From NCBI RefSeq assembly GCF_018070025.1, contig NZ_JAGPYQ010000002.1, positions 1,922,001-1,986,000 of the forward strand: 64,000 nt of DNA, given 5' to 3'. The notes beneath the pieces are model-generated. The model saw nothing but the letters and a program-made list of their open reading frames with translations, did not search any database and was not told the origin of the DNA. Shown here one piece after another: positions 8,409 through 17,995 of the stretch. The number at the start of each line of letters is the position of its first letter. The first letter of the stretch is position 1. This DNA is from Streptomyces liliiviolaceus (lineage in GTDB: Bacteria > Actinomycetota > Actinomycetes > Streptomycetales > Streptomycetaceae). The position numbers and the translations under genes were made by a program.

Positions 8409-9500
8409 ATGAAGTCGACCGCATCTTCTCGTCGCACCACCGCTCGCGCTCTCCTCGCCACCGGCATCCTCACGAGCCTGGCACTCACCGGATGCACCAA
8501 GTCCGAGGACTCCTCCGACGACAAGGCCACCGAGCAGCAGGCCGACGCGGGCCAGGAGGTCGCCTCGCCGAGTGCCGGCTCCGGGCCCTCCTGCACCATC
8601 GACACGTTCGGGGGCGAGAAGCTCGACCTCAAGAACGCCACGGTCGGTTTCTCGCAGTCCGAGAAGGAGGCCAACCCCTTCCGGATCGCCGAGACCGCCT
8701 CAATCAAGGCCGAGGCGAAGAAGCGCGGCATCAAGCTCCTCACCGCCAACGCCCAGTCGCAGTTCTCCAAGCAGATCAGCGACGTCCAGGACCTCATCGC
8801 CAAGGGCGCCGACGTGCTGGTCGTCGCGCCGCTCAACTCGGACGGCTGGGAGCCGGTGCTGAAGACGGCGTCGGCCAAGCACATCCCGATCGTCACGGTC
8901 GACCGCAAGATCAACGCCGAGGCGTGCAAGGACTATGTGAGCTTCATCGGCTCCGACTTCGTGGAGCAGGGCAAGCGGGCCGCCGACCAGATGATCGAGG
9001 CGACCGGCGGCAAGGGCGAGATCGCCATCCTGCTCGGCGCGGCGGGCAACAACGTCACCACCGAGCGCACCAAGGGCTTCGTGGACCAGATCAAGGCGGA
9101 GGCCCCCGGCCTCAAGGTGGTCTTCCAGCAGACCGGTGAGTTCGCCCGTGAGAAGGGCCAGTCGGTCACCGAGAACCTCATCCAGTCCAAGCCCGGCATC
9201 AAGGGCATCTACGCCGAGAACGACGAGATGGGCCTCGGCGCCGTCAACGCCCTCAAGGGCGCCGGCAAGAAGGCCGGCGACGTGAAGATCGTGACCATCG
9301 ACGGCACGCGCAACGCCGTCCAGGGCATCGTGGACGGCTGGATCAGCGGTGTGGTCGAGTCCAACCCGCGCTTCGGTCCGCTCGCCTTCCAGACCCTCGA
9401 CAGCTTCACCAAGGGCGACGAGGTGTCGCAGGACATCGTCATCAAGGACACCGAGTACACCGAGGCCAACGCCGAGTCGGACATCGCCAAGGCCTACTGA
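8409..9500 (+). CDS. Sugar ABC transporter substrate-binding lipoprotein (YtfQ-like)
   Basis: This is a 363-residue lipoprotein. The signal peptide ends in a lipobox (LTGC, lipidated Cys29), placing it outside the membrane. The mature part is a type-1 periplasmic binding fold of the ribose/galactofuranose group: VGFSQSEKEANPFRIAET at the start, a hinge region DVLVVAPLNSDGWEPVLK, then PIVTVDRKI and YAENDEMGLGAVNALKGAG. These segments closely resemble YtfQ, the galactofuranose receptor of E. coli. ATG 8409 is preferred, with GGGGA five bases upstream. It is the first gene of a four-gene operon with an ATPase and two permeases. The ligand is probably a furanose or pyranose monosaccharide such as galactofuranose, galactose or arabinose; this is not decided by the sequence. 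Confidence 0.85.
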   Translation: MKSTASSRRTTARALLATGILTSLALTGCTKSEDSSDDKATEQQADAGQEVASPSAGSGPSCTIDTFGGEKLDLKNATVGFSQSEKEANPFRIAETASIKAEAKKRGIKLLTANAQSQFSKQISDVQDLIAKGADVLVVAPLNSDGWEPVLKTASAKHIPIVTVDRKINAEACKDYVSFIGSDFVEQGKRAADQMIEATGGKGEIAILLGAAGNNVTTERTKGFVDQIKAEAPGLKVVFQQTGEFAREKGQSVTENLIQSKPGIKGIYAENDEMGLGAVNALKGAGKKAGDVKIVTIDGTRNAVQGIVDGWISGVVESNPRFGPLAFQTLDSFTKGDEVSQDIVIKDTEYTEANAESDIAKAY

Positions 9501-9501
9501 G

Positions 9502-11082
9502 ATGCTCTCCGTCACTGGCGTGTCCAAGCACTTCCCCGGCGTGAAGGCGTTGTCCGACGTGGACTTCACCGCCCGCGCCGGGGAGGTGCACGCCCTCGTC
9601 GGCGAGAACGGCGCGGGCAAGTCGACCCTGATCAAAGTACTCACCGGCGTCTACCAGCCGGACACCGGCGAGGTCGTCCACAACGGCTCACCGGTCCGCT
9701 TCACGACCCCCCTGCAGGCCCAGCAGGCAGGCATCTCCACCATCTACCAGGAGGTCAACCTCGTCCCGCTGATGAGCGTGGCGCGCAACCTCCTCCTCGG
9801 CCGCGAACCGCGCGGCCGGCTCGGACTCATCGACTTCCGCCGTATGCACCGGGAGGCCGACGAGGCGCTGCGGGGCCTCGGCATCCGGGTCGACGTGAGC
9901 CGGCCGCTGCGTGAACTGGGCGTCGGCGCCCAGCAGATGGTGGCTCTCGCGCGGGCCGTCGCCATCGACGCACGTGTCGTGATCATGGACGAGCCCACCT
10001 CGTCGCTCGAACCGCGCGAGGTGCGCACCCTGTTCGACGTGATCGGCATGCTCCGCGAGCGCGGCATCGCGGTGGTCTACGTGAGCCACCGCATGGACGA
10101 GCTGTACGAGATCTGCGACGCCGTCACCGTGCTGCGGGACGGCCGGGTGGTGCACACCGGGCGGCTCGCCGACCTCGACCGGCTGCGACTGGTCTCGCTG
10201 ATGCTGGGCCGGGAGATCGGCGAGGTCCGCAGCGAGGGCCTGACCAAGTTCACCGGATCGCACCAGGCGGCGGCCGAACCGGTGCTGCGCGCCAAGGGAC
10301 TGACGATCCGTCATCAGTTGCACGACGTGTCGCTCGACATCCGTCCGGGTGAGGTGGTGGGTCTCGGCGGGCTCCTCGGCTCGGGCCGCAGTGAGACCGC
10401 GAGGGCTATCGCGGGGGCGCTGCCGGCCGACTCCGGCCGGGTGTCGGTCGGTGGCACGCCCGTGCGGACCGGCTCCACACCGGCCGCGATCCGCGCCGGC
10501 ATCAGCCTGCTGCCGGAGGACCGCAAGGCCGAGGGCATCTCGCCCGGCCTCTCCGTGCGGGAGAACATCGCGCTCGCCGCCCTGCCCGGACTCTCACGGT
10601 TCGGTCTGGTGGACAACGCCCGTGTCGACAAGGTCGTCGACATGTTCGTGAAGCGGCTGCGCATCAAGTCGGCGGGGCCGCACCAGAAGGTCGGCGAGCT
10701 CTCCGGCGGCAACCAGCAGAAGGTGCTGCTGGCCCGCTGGCTGGCCATGCACCCGAAGGTGCTGCTCCTCGACGAGCCCACCCGGGGCATCGACGTGGGG
10801 GCCAAGGCGGAGGTCCAGTCCCTCATCGACGAACTCGCCGAGGAGGGGCTCGCCGTGCTGCTGATCTCCTCCGACACCGAGGAACTGATCGAGGGCAGCG
10901 ACCGGATCGTCGTCCTCAAGGACGGTGTGGTGGTCGACGAGCTGACCGGCGACGCCGTCACCGAGGACGCGCTGATGCGCGCCATCGCCGCCGAACCCCC
11001 GGCCCCCTCCGAAGCGGCGGACCACCCGGCCTCGCCGGATCTCTCGAAGAACGCGGATTCCGCTGGGAGTTCCCATGACTGA
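9502..11082 (+). CDS. Sugar ABC transporter, double ATP-binding protein (YtfR/RbsA-like)
   Basis: This 526-residue ATPase with two ABC halves powers the importer. The first half has Walker A GENGAGKST (residues 34-42), a variant signature LGVGAQQMVALARA and Walker B VVIMDEPTSSL. The second half has a degenerate Walker A (GLLGSGRSETARA) with an intact LSGGNQQKVLLARW and LLLDEPTRGIDVGAK. This asymmetry is normal for RbsA/MglA/YtfR proteins. It begins one base after the binding-protein stop and its end overlaps the first permease by eight bases, so the four genes form one transcript. Confidence 0.9.
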   Translation: MLSVTGVSKHFPGVKALSDVDFTARAGEVHALVGENGAGKSTLIKVLTGVYQPDTGEVVHNGSPVRFTTPLQAQQAGISTIYQEVNLVPLMSVARNLLLGREPRGRLGLIDFRRMHREADEALRGLGIRVDVSRPLRELGVGAQQMVALARAVAIDARVVIMDEPTSSLEPREVRTLFDVIGMLRERGIAVVYVSHRMDELYEICDAVTVLRDGRVVHTGRLADLDRLRLVSLMLGREIGEVRSEGLTKFTGSHQAAAEPVLRAKGLTIRHQLHDVSLDIRPGEVVGLGGLLGSGRSETARAIAGALPADSGRVSVGGTPVRTGSTPAAIRAGISLLPEDRKAEGISPGLSVRENIALAALPGLSRFGLVDNARVDKVVDMFVKRLRIKSAGPHQKVGELSGGNQQKVLLARWLAMHPKVLLLDEPTRGIDVGAKAEVQSLIDELAEEGLAVLLISSDTEELIEGSDRIVVLKDGVVVDELTGDAVTEDALMRAIAAEPPAPSEAADHPASPDLSKNADSAGSSHD

Positions 11083-12037
11083 CCTGACGCTGACCCGCGG
11101 TCAGGTGGACCGCGAGCGGCTGCTGCGCCTGCTCCAGGAGTACGGCGTCTACGCGGGCGTCGCGGCCCTGCTCGTCTTCAACTTCGTCTTCACCTCGAAC
11201 TTCGTGTCGGCGGAGAACTTCCGCACCCAGGCCGTCCAGGTCGCGCCGGTCCTCATCGTCGCGCTCGGCATGGCCCTGGCGATCGGCACCGAGGGCGTCG
11301 ACCTGTCGGTGGGCTCGGTGATGGCCCTGTCCACCTCGCTCCTGTCCCTGTATCTCGGCTACGGCCCGTGGATCGCCGTCCTGATGGCGGTGGCGGGCGG
11401 CATCGTGATCGGCCTGGCGAACGGTTCGCTGATCGCCTTCCTGGGCGTCCAGCCGATCGTCGCCACGCTGGCCCTCATGGTCGCCGGCCGCGGGATCGCC
11501 CTGGTGCTGCTCCCGCAGCTGGAGGACGTACGCGATCCGGGCATGGCGTCGCTCGGCTCCGGTGACGTGCTGGGCGTGCCGTACCTCGTCCTCATCGCGG
11601 CGGCCCTGGCGCTGCTGGTGGCCTTCGTGGTGCGCCGCACCACCTTCGGACGCCAGTTGCTCGCCGTCGGCGACAGCAGGCCCGCGGCGCGCCTCGCGGG
11701 GCTGCCGGTGCGCCGGGTCCTCATCGTGGTGTACGCGTGCTCCGGTGCGCTGGCCGCGGTGGCGGGCGTCCTGGCCACCGCCCGGCTGACGGCCAGCGAT
11801 CCCACCTCGCTGGGCAACCTCATGGAACTGTCGGCGATCACGGCGGTGGTCGTCGGCGGCACTCCCCTGTCCGGGGGCCGCGTACGCATCGGCGGCACGG
11901 TCGCCGGGGCCGTGCTGATCCAGCTGCTGACCACCACGCTCATCAAGCACGACCTGCAACCGTCGTGGACGCAGATGGCCCAGGCCGTGGTGATCATCGC
12001 CGCCGTCTACGCGGCCCGTGAACGGGGGAAGCGATGA
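11075..12037 (+). CDS. Sugar ABC transporter permease (YtfT-like)
   Basis: This 320-residue integral membrane protein of the BPD_transp_2 (RbsC-like) family has about eight to ten hydrophobic segments. The conserved stretch LAIGTEGVDLSVGSVMALS (about 68-86) and TAVVVGGTPLSGGRVRIGGT near the C-terminus are hallmarks of ribose and galactofuranose permeases. It overlaps the ATPase gene by eight bases and the next permease by four (ATGA). It pairs with the second permease as a heterodimeric channel, as YtfT and YjfF do. Confidence 0.88.
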   Translation: MTDLTLTRGQVDRERLLRLLQEYGVYAGVAALLVFNFVFTSNFVSAENFRTQAVQVAPVLIVALGMALAIGTEGVDLSVGSVMALSTSLLSLYLGYGPWIAVLMAVAGGIVIGLANGSLIAFLGVQPIVATLALMVAGRGIALVLLPQLEDVRDPGMASLGSGDVLGVPYLVLIAAALALLVAFVVRRTTFGRQLLAVGDSRPAARLAGLPVRRVLIVVYACSGALAAVAGVLATARLTASDPTSLGNLMELSAITAVVVGGTPLSGGRVRIGGTVAGAVLIQLLTTTLIKHDLQPSWTQMAQAVVIIAAVYAARERGKR

Positions 12038-13065
12038 CCATCGGGACCACAGAGGCCGAGATGCGGCCGGCCCCCGTCCACCAGGAGCCCGACAAGGCCG
12101 ACGCCCCCACCCGCGCCGAACGCTTCAGCGCGCTCGCGCAGCAGCACGGCGCCCTGGTCACCCTCCTGGTGGCCATGGTCGCGGCGTCGCTGAGCTTCGA
12201 CACCTTCCTGACCGGTGACAATCTGGAGAACATGGCGCTGTCCTCGGCCTTCCTGGCCGTGGTCGCGCTCGGGATGACGTTCGTCATCGTCACCGGCGGG
12301 ATCGACCTGTCGGTCGGCTCGCTCTTCGCCCTCGGCGGGGTGCTGGCGGCCTGGGGCTCGCAGTACGGCACGGCGGTGGCCCTGCTGCTCCCGCTCGCGG
12401 TGTGCGGGCTCATCGGGGTCGTCAACGGCCTCCTCATCGCCCGGTCGGGGCTGGCCCCCTTCATCGTGACCCTGGCCGCGATGCTCGGGGCGCGCGGCAT
12501 CCTGCTGGCGATCACCGACGAGGGCTCGAAGACGTACCTCGTCGACAAGGACTCGTTCTTCGCGACCCTCGGGCAGGGCTCGCTGCTCGGCATCGGCGTA
12601 CCGATCTGGATCACGGTGGTGCTGTTCGTCCTGGGCGCCGTCGTCCTGCGGCTCACCAGATTCGGCCAGTACGTGTACGCGGTCGGCGGCAACGAGGACG
12701 CGGCGGCCCTGATGGGCGCCCCCGTGGCCCGTACGAAGATCGCCGTGTACGCCCTGTCGGGACTGTGCGCCGGTCTCGCGGGCGCGCTCAACGCGGCCTG
12801 GCTGGTGTCGGGCGTGACGATCCTCGGGTCGGGAATGGAGCTGGAGGCCATCTCGGCCGTCGTCATCGGCGGCACCCTGCTCTCCGGCGGCTTCGGCTTC
12901 GTCAGCGGTTCCCTGGTGGGCGTGCTGCTGCTGAAGGTGATCCAGAACGTCATCAACCAGATCGGCTCCCTGGACTCCGCGTACCAGCAGGTGGTCAGCG
13001 GTGCCTTCCTCGCCGTGGTCGTGGTGGCCCAGACCTGGCTGGGGCGCAGGCGCCGGGTGCTGTGA
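12034..13065 (+). CDS. Sugar ABC transporter permease (YjfF-like)
   Basis: This is a 343-residue permease of the same family as its upstream neighbour, with a longer charged N-terminal tail (about 1-40) and the signatures FVIVTGGIDLSVGSLFALGG and VVIGGTLLSGGFGFVSGS. Having two different permeases in one operon is the arrangement of the galactofuranose system (YtfT plus YjfF) rather than of the single-permease ribose system, which supports the YtfQRT/YjfF comparison. Start and stop overlap the previous gene by four bases. A strong terminator follows directly. Confidence 0.88.
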   Translation: MTIGTTEAEMRPAPVHQEPDKADAPTRAERFSALAQQHGALVTLLVAMVAASLSFDTFLTGDNLENMALSSAFLAVVALGMTFVIVTGGIDLSVGSLFALGGVLAAWGSQYGTAVALLLPLAVCGLIGVVNGLLIARSGLAPFIVTLAAMLGARGILLAITDEGSKTYLVDKDSFFATLGQGSLLGIGVPIWITVVLFVLGAVVLRLTRFGQYVYAVGGNEDAAALMGAPVARTKIAVYALSGLCAGLAGALNAAWLVSGVTILGSGMELEAISAVVIGGTLLSGGFGFVSGSLVGVLLLKVIQNVINQIGSLDSAYQQVVSGAFLAVVVVAQTWLGRRRRVL

Positions 13066-13068
13066 ACC

Positions 13069-13108
13069 GGCCCCGTGCGGGCGGCGTCGCTGCCGCCCGC
13101 ACGGGGCC
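13069..13108 (+). terminator. Terminator of the sugar ABC operon
   Basis: A perfect 17-bp stem (13069-13085 against 13092-13108) with a six-base loop starts four bases after the last permease stop. There is no U-run, as is usual in Streptomyces. Confidence 0.8.
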
Positions 13109-13320
13109 GAGCCATGCCGGACACCCCGTGCACGTCCTCGTCGTCCTGTCCCCCGTGCCCCGCGTGGCAGAGCCGCGCGGGGCACACGCACGCCCTCTCG
13201 GCTGCCGGGTGTCCTGCCGCTGTTCCAGGGCATTCGGAACCGCGGGAGGAGTTGGCTGCCTCCGCCTTCCCGGCATTCTGCGTCGTCGCCCCCGACGACC
13301 CTCATGAGAGGCCTTGTCAC

Positions 13321-14409
13321 GTGCGTACCGTGGGAGTTGAAGAGGAACTTCTCCTGGTCGATCCCGAGACCGGCGAACCACAGGCGCTGTCCGCCGCGGT
13401 ACTCGCTCGCGCCGCCAGGGACGATCCGTCGGAGGAGACGTTCGAGAAGGAACTGCACACCCAGCAGCTCGAATTCGCGACGCACCCGCGGGCGGACATG
13501 ACCGAACTCGGCGCGGAGATCGTCCGGTGCCGCAAGGAGGCGGCGCGGGTCGCGGGGGACATCGGAGCCACGGTCGTCGCGCTCGCCACGTCCCCCCTGC
13601 CGGTCAGTCCGTCGGTCAGTCCGAACGCCCGGTACCAGTGGATGGTCGAGGAGTTCGGCCTGCCTGCCCGGGAGCAGCTCGTCTGCGGCTGCCACATCCA
13701 TGTGTCGGTGGAATCCGACGACGAGGGCGCCGCGGTACTGGACCGCGTCCGCCCCTGGCTCTCCGTGCTGACGGCGCTCAGCACGAACTCCCCCTTCTGG
13801 CAGGGAAAGGACAGCCTCTACAGCAGTTACCGGAGCCGGGTGTGGATGCGCTGGCCGATGGCCGGCCCCACGGAACTCTTCGGTACGGCGGACGCCTACC
13901 ACCGGCGGATCGACGCCATGGTGGCCACGGGGGTGCTCAAGGACAGGGGCATGGTCTATTACGACGCGCGGATCGCCGAGCGGTACCCCACCGTCGAGAT
14001 CCGTGTGTCGGACGTCTGCCTGGAGGCGAGCACCGCGACCCTGCTGGCCACCCTCACCCGTGGACTCGTCGAGACGGCGGCGCGCGAGTGGCGGGCTGGA
14101 ACCGCCCCGGCGGCGCACCCCGTGGAGCTGTTGCGGCTGGCCGCCTGGCGGGCCGCACGGTCGGGGCTTGAGGAGGAACTGCTGCACCCCGCGACCATGC
14201 GGCCGGCACCGGCCGGGGACGTGGTGCGCGCGCTGCTGGAACATGTCGGCCCCGCCCTGGACGACAGCGGCGACACCGACTGGGTGCACACGACCGCGTC
14301 GCAACTGCTGCGGGACGGCAACGGCGCCCGGGTCCAGCGGGAGACCCTGGAGCGGACCGGAAGCCTGGGTGACGTGGTCAAGGAGTGCGTGCGGCGCACG
14401 CAGACCTGA
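13321..14409 (+). CDS. Carboxylate-amine ligase, YbdK family (glutamate-cysteine ligase type 2-like)
   Basis: This 362-residue protein is read from the GTG at 13321, with GAGAGG about 11 bases upstream; the start places the family motif VGVEEELLLVDPETGE at the N-terminus. Other family features are HTQQLEFATHPR, NARYQWMVEEFG, CGCHIHVSVES and WRAARSGLEEELLHP. GCS2/YbdK proteins join a carboxylate to an amine using ATP and some make gamma-glutamylcysteine weakly. In actinomycetes, which use mycothiol, the true substrate is unknown. It stands alone between a terminator and a convergent ABC exporter. Confidence 0.85.
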   Translation: MRTVGVEEELLLVDPETGEPQALSAAVLARAARDDPSEETFEKELHTQQLEFATHPRADMTELGAEIVRCRKEAARVAGDIGATVVALATSPLPVSPSVSPNARYQWMVEEFGLPAREQLVCGCHIHVSVESDDEGAAVLDRVRPWLSVLTALSTNSPFWQGKDSLYSSYRSRVWMRWPMAGPTELFGTADAYHRRIDAMVATGVLKDRGMVYYDARIAERYPTVEIRVSDVCLEASTATLLATLTRGLVETAAREWRAGTAPAAHPVELLRLAAWRAARSGLEEELLHPATMRPAPAGDVVRALLEHVGPALDDSGDTDWVHTTASQLLRDGNGARVQRETLERTGSLGDVVKECVRRTQT

Positions 14410-14437
14410 GCACACCGCACCGCACCGCACCGACCGC

Positions 14438-14479
14438 ACCGACCGCACCGACGGATCGCGTGTGCTCGGTGCGGTCGGT
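14438..14479. terminator. Bidirectional terminator with ACCGC tandem repeats
   Basis: A 14-bp perfect stem (14438-14451 against 14466-14479, loop of 14) separates the convergent YbdK and ABC exporter genes. The left arm grows out of a short tandem tract of CACCG/ACCGC units (about 14413-14452), so the stem may slip between registers. Confidence 0.7.
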
Positions 14480-14490
14480 TCACCGCACGG

Positions 14491-16305
14491 TCAGTGCACG
14501 GTCTCCCGCGTGGGCCCGTCGTCGAGGAAGCCGCCCGACTGGTGCTGCCAGAGCTTGGCGTAGGCGCCGGCCGAGGCGAGCAGTTCCTGGTGGGTGCCCT
14601 GTTCGACGATGCGCCCGCGGTCGAGGACGACGAGCTGGTCCATGGTGGCGACCGTGCTCAGCCGGTGCGCCACCACGAGCGCCGTCCGCCCCTCCATGAG
14701 CCTCCACAACGCTTCCTGGACCAGGACCTCGCTCTCGGAGTCCAGGGCGCTGGTGGCCTCGTCGAGCAGCAGGATCGGCGCGTCACGAAGGATCGCCCTG
14801 GCGAGCGCGACCCGCTGGCGCTGTCCGCCCGACAGCTTCACCCCGCGCTCGCCCACCATCGTGTCGAAGCCGTCCGGCAGGGCGTCGGCGAACTCCGTGA
14901 CGTGCGCGATCTCGGCCGCGCGCCGGATCTCCCGGTCCGTGGCGTCCGGGCGGGCGAACGCGATGTTGTCCCGCAGCGAGCGGTGGAACATCGCCGGATC
15001 CTGCGGCACGTAGGCGATGAGACTGCGCAACTCGGCCTGGCGCAGCCTGCTGATGTCCTGTCCGCCGATCAGGATGCGGCCGGCGTCGAGGTCCGTCATC
15101 CTCAGCAGCAGCCGACTGAGTGTGGTCTTGCCGCCGCCGGACCGGCCGACGAGGCCGATCTTCGTGCCGCTGGGCACCGCCAGTTCGAGCCCCTGGAAGA
15201 GTGGCCCCGCCCCCGCGTGGGCGAAGGTCACCTCCTCGAAGCGGACGTCGGCGGCCTGGGACAGCAGCGGCTCATGCGGCACCGGGTCCAGCACGGTCGG
15301 CGGCGACAGCAGCAGTTCGGTGAACTGCCCCGCCTCCGTCATCGAACTCTCCAGACGGCGGTACACCTGGTTGAACTCGAACATGATCCGCGTCGCGTTC
15401 GAGTAGTACGTGAAGGCCACCACGACCGCCTCCACACCGTGCCCGCTGCCGGCGAGGGCGACCGCGAGCAACAGGCCCAGCGCGTTGGTGAGTACGGACA
15501 TGGGTGCGACGAACGTGTCGATGCGCAGGTTGCCGTAGTCCCAGGCCCTCAGGGTGAGTCGCCTCGACTCGGCGACCCGGGACCGGTGTTCGGCGGCTTC
15601 GCGTTCCTCGGCCGCGAACGCGCGGACCGTGTCCATGTTCATCAGGCTGTCGGCGACATGGCCCGACACCCGGGCGATCGCCTCCTCGCGCCGGTCGACC
15701 AGCGCCTGGCGGCGGCGGATGAGGGGCACCACGCACAGCGCGGTCAGCACGAGCATCGTCAACAGGCCGACGACGAGCAGCGGTTCGTACCGCCAGAGGA
15801 TCACCGATCCGAACGCGAGGGGCACCACGCGGCCCACGACCTGGAACGTCAGCGTGTCGACGAACTCCTCGAATCGGGAGGCGAAGCTCAGCACCCGCTT
15901 GGTCAGCGACCCGGCGAAGTTGTCGTGGAAGAAGGCGGCGTCCTTGGCGAACAGTTCGTCCATGCCGATCACGTACAGGTTCTCGATACCGCGCGCGGCG
16001 AGCCGGTTCAGACAGTGCAGGCCCAGGCGCCACAGCGCTTCCCCGAGCAACAGGACGCCGGCGAAGCCGAGGACGTAAGGGAGCGCTTCGGTGACGGTGA
16101 TGCCGCCTTCGGTGGCGATCCTGGCGACGAGTTTCGCGACGATGAGCGGCGCGACGTAGTTGATGCCGATGTTGCCCATCGCCGGCAGCAGCATGGCCGG
16201 ACCCGAGAACAGCCGTAACCGGGCGAGCTCGCGTCCGTAGTGACGAAGTGCCAGCAGCACCGCACCCCTGCGTGGTTGAACCCTGCGTGTATCAGGCGAT
16301 CCCAT
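14491..16305 (-). CDS. ABC exporter, fused membrane and ATPase domains
   Basis: This 604-residue half-transporter would act as a homodimer. The N-terminal 320 residues hold six predicted membrane helices (for example LPYVLGFAGVLLLGEALW, PLLVVGLLTMLVLTALCVV and SVLTNALGLLLAVALAGSG). The C-terminal ATPase has Walker A LVGRSGGGKTT (about 385-395), signature KLSGGQRQRVALARAI, Walker B ILLLDEATSALD and the H-loop VVAHRLST. The start at ATG 16305 has GGGGGTGGG just upstream. MsbA/LmrA-type exporters move lipids, peptides or drugs; nothing nearby names the cargo. It is a single gene facing away from a monooxygenase. Confidence 0.88.
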   Translation of the reverse strand: MGSPDTRRVQPRRGAVLLALRHYGRELARLRLFSGPAMLLPAMGNIGINYVAPLIVAKLVARIATEGGITVTEALPYVLGFAGVLLLGEALWRLGLHCLNRLAARGIENLYVIGMDELFAKDAAFFHDNFAGSLTKRVLSFASRFEEFVDTLTFQVVGRVVPLAFGSVILWRYEPLLVVGLLTMLVLTALCVVPLIRRRQALVDRREEAIARVSGHVADSLMNMDTVRAFAAEEREAAEHRSRVAESRRLTLRAWDYGNLRIDTFVAPMSVLTNALGLLLAVALAGSGHGVEAVVVAFTYYSNATRIMFEFNQVYRRLESSMTEAGQFTELLLSPPTVLDPVPHEPLLSQAADVRFEEVTFAHAGAGPLFQGLELAVPSGTKIGLVGRSGGGKTTLSRLLLRMTDLDAGRILIGGQDISRLRQAELRSLIAYVPQDPAMFHRSLRDNIAFARPDATDREIRRAAEIAHVTEFADALPDGFDTMVGERGVKLSGGQRQRVALARAILRDAPILLLDEATSALDSESEVLVQEALWRLMEGRTALVVAHRLSTVATMDQLVVLDRGRIVEQGTHQELLASAGAYAKLWQHQSGGFLDDGPTRETVH

Positions 16306-16605
16306 CCCACCCCCGAGTGGTCGTCAGGCGGCCCGTCGCCCGTTTCTCCGGTGAATCGCCGTCGCGGCACGCCGACGACAGGTGCGAGTACGGGTGGGCC
16401 GGAACTGGAATTGTCCCGCGACAACACCCGCCGAGTCCAAGTGTTTTGCGGCCCCGTACACCCATACGCATGTGCGAAGTCGGTGGCCGGACTCCCCTTC
16501 CGTCAACACAGCGCCACAGCCCTCACACCTCGCGGGAGGCACACCTTGAGAAGCGGGCATACAGTGCGACCGAGGGTCCGTACGGATACGAGTGGGGGAT
16601 ACGAC
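16306..16605. other. Divergent intergenic region, no gene seen
   Basis: These 300 bases lie between the ABC exporter (leftward) and the monooxygenase (rightward). They should hold both promoters. I see the GGGGG ribosome site at 16594-16598 but no clear operator or hairpin. Confidence 0.4.
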
Positions 16606-17808
16606 GTGGTGCGCACACTTGTCATCGGTGGTGGGATCGCCGGCACGGCTGCCGCGCTGGCGCTGCACAAGGCAGGTTCGGACGTCACCGTGTACGAGGC
16701 CCATCCCGACTCGGCCGAGGACATCGGGGCGTTCCTCACCCTCGCGAGCAACGGCATGCGGGCCCTCGCCCAGATCGACGCCTCCGCCGCGGTCACCGCC
16801 GTCGGCTTCCCCCTGCGTTCGATGCGTGTCCTCGACGACACGGGCGCGACGATGGCCCATGTGCCGCTCGGCGAGGCCGGCGACCCGCTGCTGCGGTACC
16901 GGTGCCTGCATCGTGGTGAACTCGCCGGCGCGCTGCAGGCGGAGGCCGCTCGCCGGGGCATCGGCATCCGGCACGGAGCACGTCTCGCGTCCGTCGAGGA
17001 CACCCGGGACGCGGTCACCGCGCACTTCACCGACGGCAGCACCGCGACCGGTGACCTGCTCGTCGGGGCGGACGGACTGAACTCCGTCGTACGGCAGTCG
17101 TTCGCCCCCGGAGTACAGCCTTGTCACGCGGGTCAGCGGGTCTTCTACGGCTACACCGACGACGCGCTCCTGGCCGAGGAGAACGCCGGGGAGAGCGAGC
17201 GCATCACCATGGTGCGGGGCAGCGGGGCCGCCTTCGGCCACGCGGTGTCGCCGGCCGGGGAGACGTACTGGTTCGCGCGCGTGGCCGGTGAGCCGCTGGC
17301 CGCCGAGGAGATCGCCCACGGCACACCCGGCCGGTGGCGCGAGCTGCTCCTGCCGCTGCTGCGCAAGGACACCACTCCTGCCGCGGGTGTCGTCGCGGCC
17401 ACCACCGACCGCCTCATGGTCACCAACGCCACGGAGATCCCCACCGGTACCCCCTGGCGCTCCGGCCGCGTCCTCACCATCGGTGACGCGGCCCATGCCG
17501 CCTCCCCCGCGACCGGCCAGGGTGCCTCGATGGCCCTGGAGGACGCGGTCGTTCTCGCGAAGTCACTGCGCGACGCACCCGACACCGAGGCCGCGCTCTC
17601 CCTGTACGAGTCACTGCGTCGTCCCCGGGTCGAGGACAACGTCACCGTGAGCGGAAACATCTCCCGAGGCACTCCCACGACACCCCGTCCCGGCCGGGGC
17701 GCCCCCGCGTCGCGGCCGGGCGACGACGACCTCGTCCGGCACCTGGACTGGCACACCGACCTGTGGACCCGATACGGGGGCGGCGCACCGGGATCGCCCG
17801 CTCACTAG
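16606..17808 (+). CDS. FAD-dependent aromatic hydroxylase-type monooxygenase
   Basis: This 400-residue flavoprotein of the PHBH family has a dinucleotide motif at the very N-terminus (LVIGGGIAGTAAALAL, residues 5-20), the DG motif DLLVGADGLNSVVR near 152 and the GD motif RVLTIGDAAHAASPATGQGA near 293. It uses NAD(P)H and oxygen to hydroxylate an organic substrate. The frame is open further upstream, but the GTG at 16606 with GGGGG seven bases before it puts the Rossmann motif where it belongs. The last 50 residues are Pro/Gly-rich and probably flexible. It is a lone gene, so the substrate is unknown. Confidence 0.82.
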   Translation: MVRTLVIGGGIAGTAAALALHKAGSDVTVYEAHPDSAEDIGAFLTLASNGMRALAQIDASAAVTAVGFPLRSMRVLDDTGATMAHVPLGEAGDPLLRYRCLHRGELAGALQAEAARRGIGIRHGARLASVEDTRDAVTAHFTDGSTATGDLLVGADGLNSVVRQSFAPGVQPCHAGQRVFYGYTDDALLAEENAGESERITMVRGSGAAFGHAVSPAGETYWFARVAGEPLAAEEIAHGTPGRWRELLLPLLRKDTTPAAGVVAATTDRLMVTNATEIPTGTPWRSGRVLTIGDAAHAASPATGQGASMALEDAVVLAKSLRDAPDTEAALSLYESLRRPRVEDNVTVSGNISRGTPTTPRPGRGAPASRPGDDDLVRHLDWHTDLWTRYGGGAPGSPAH

Positions 17809-17995
17809 TCATGTCGAGGCAGGCATCAGGAACTACCCGTTCCACCCATGCGTACTATCTCTACACTGGCGCAAAGCGCGCAGTTGAGTCCTTCGGACGG
17901 ACCAGCCCTGACAGACACCATCCCGCTCTTCCCTCGCACACGGACGTGCAGCCCCATTTCGCACCTGTGCCGGCGGACCGAGAAAGGCTCCACTC

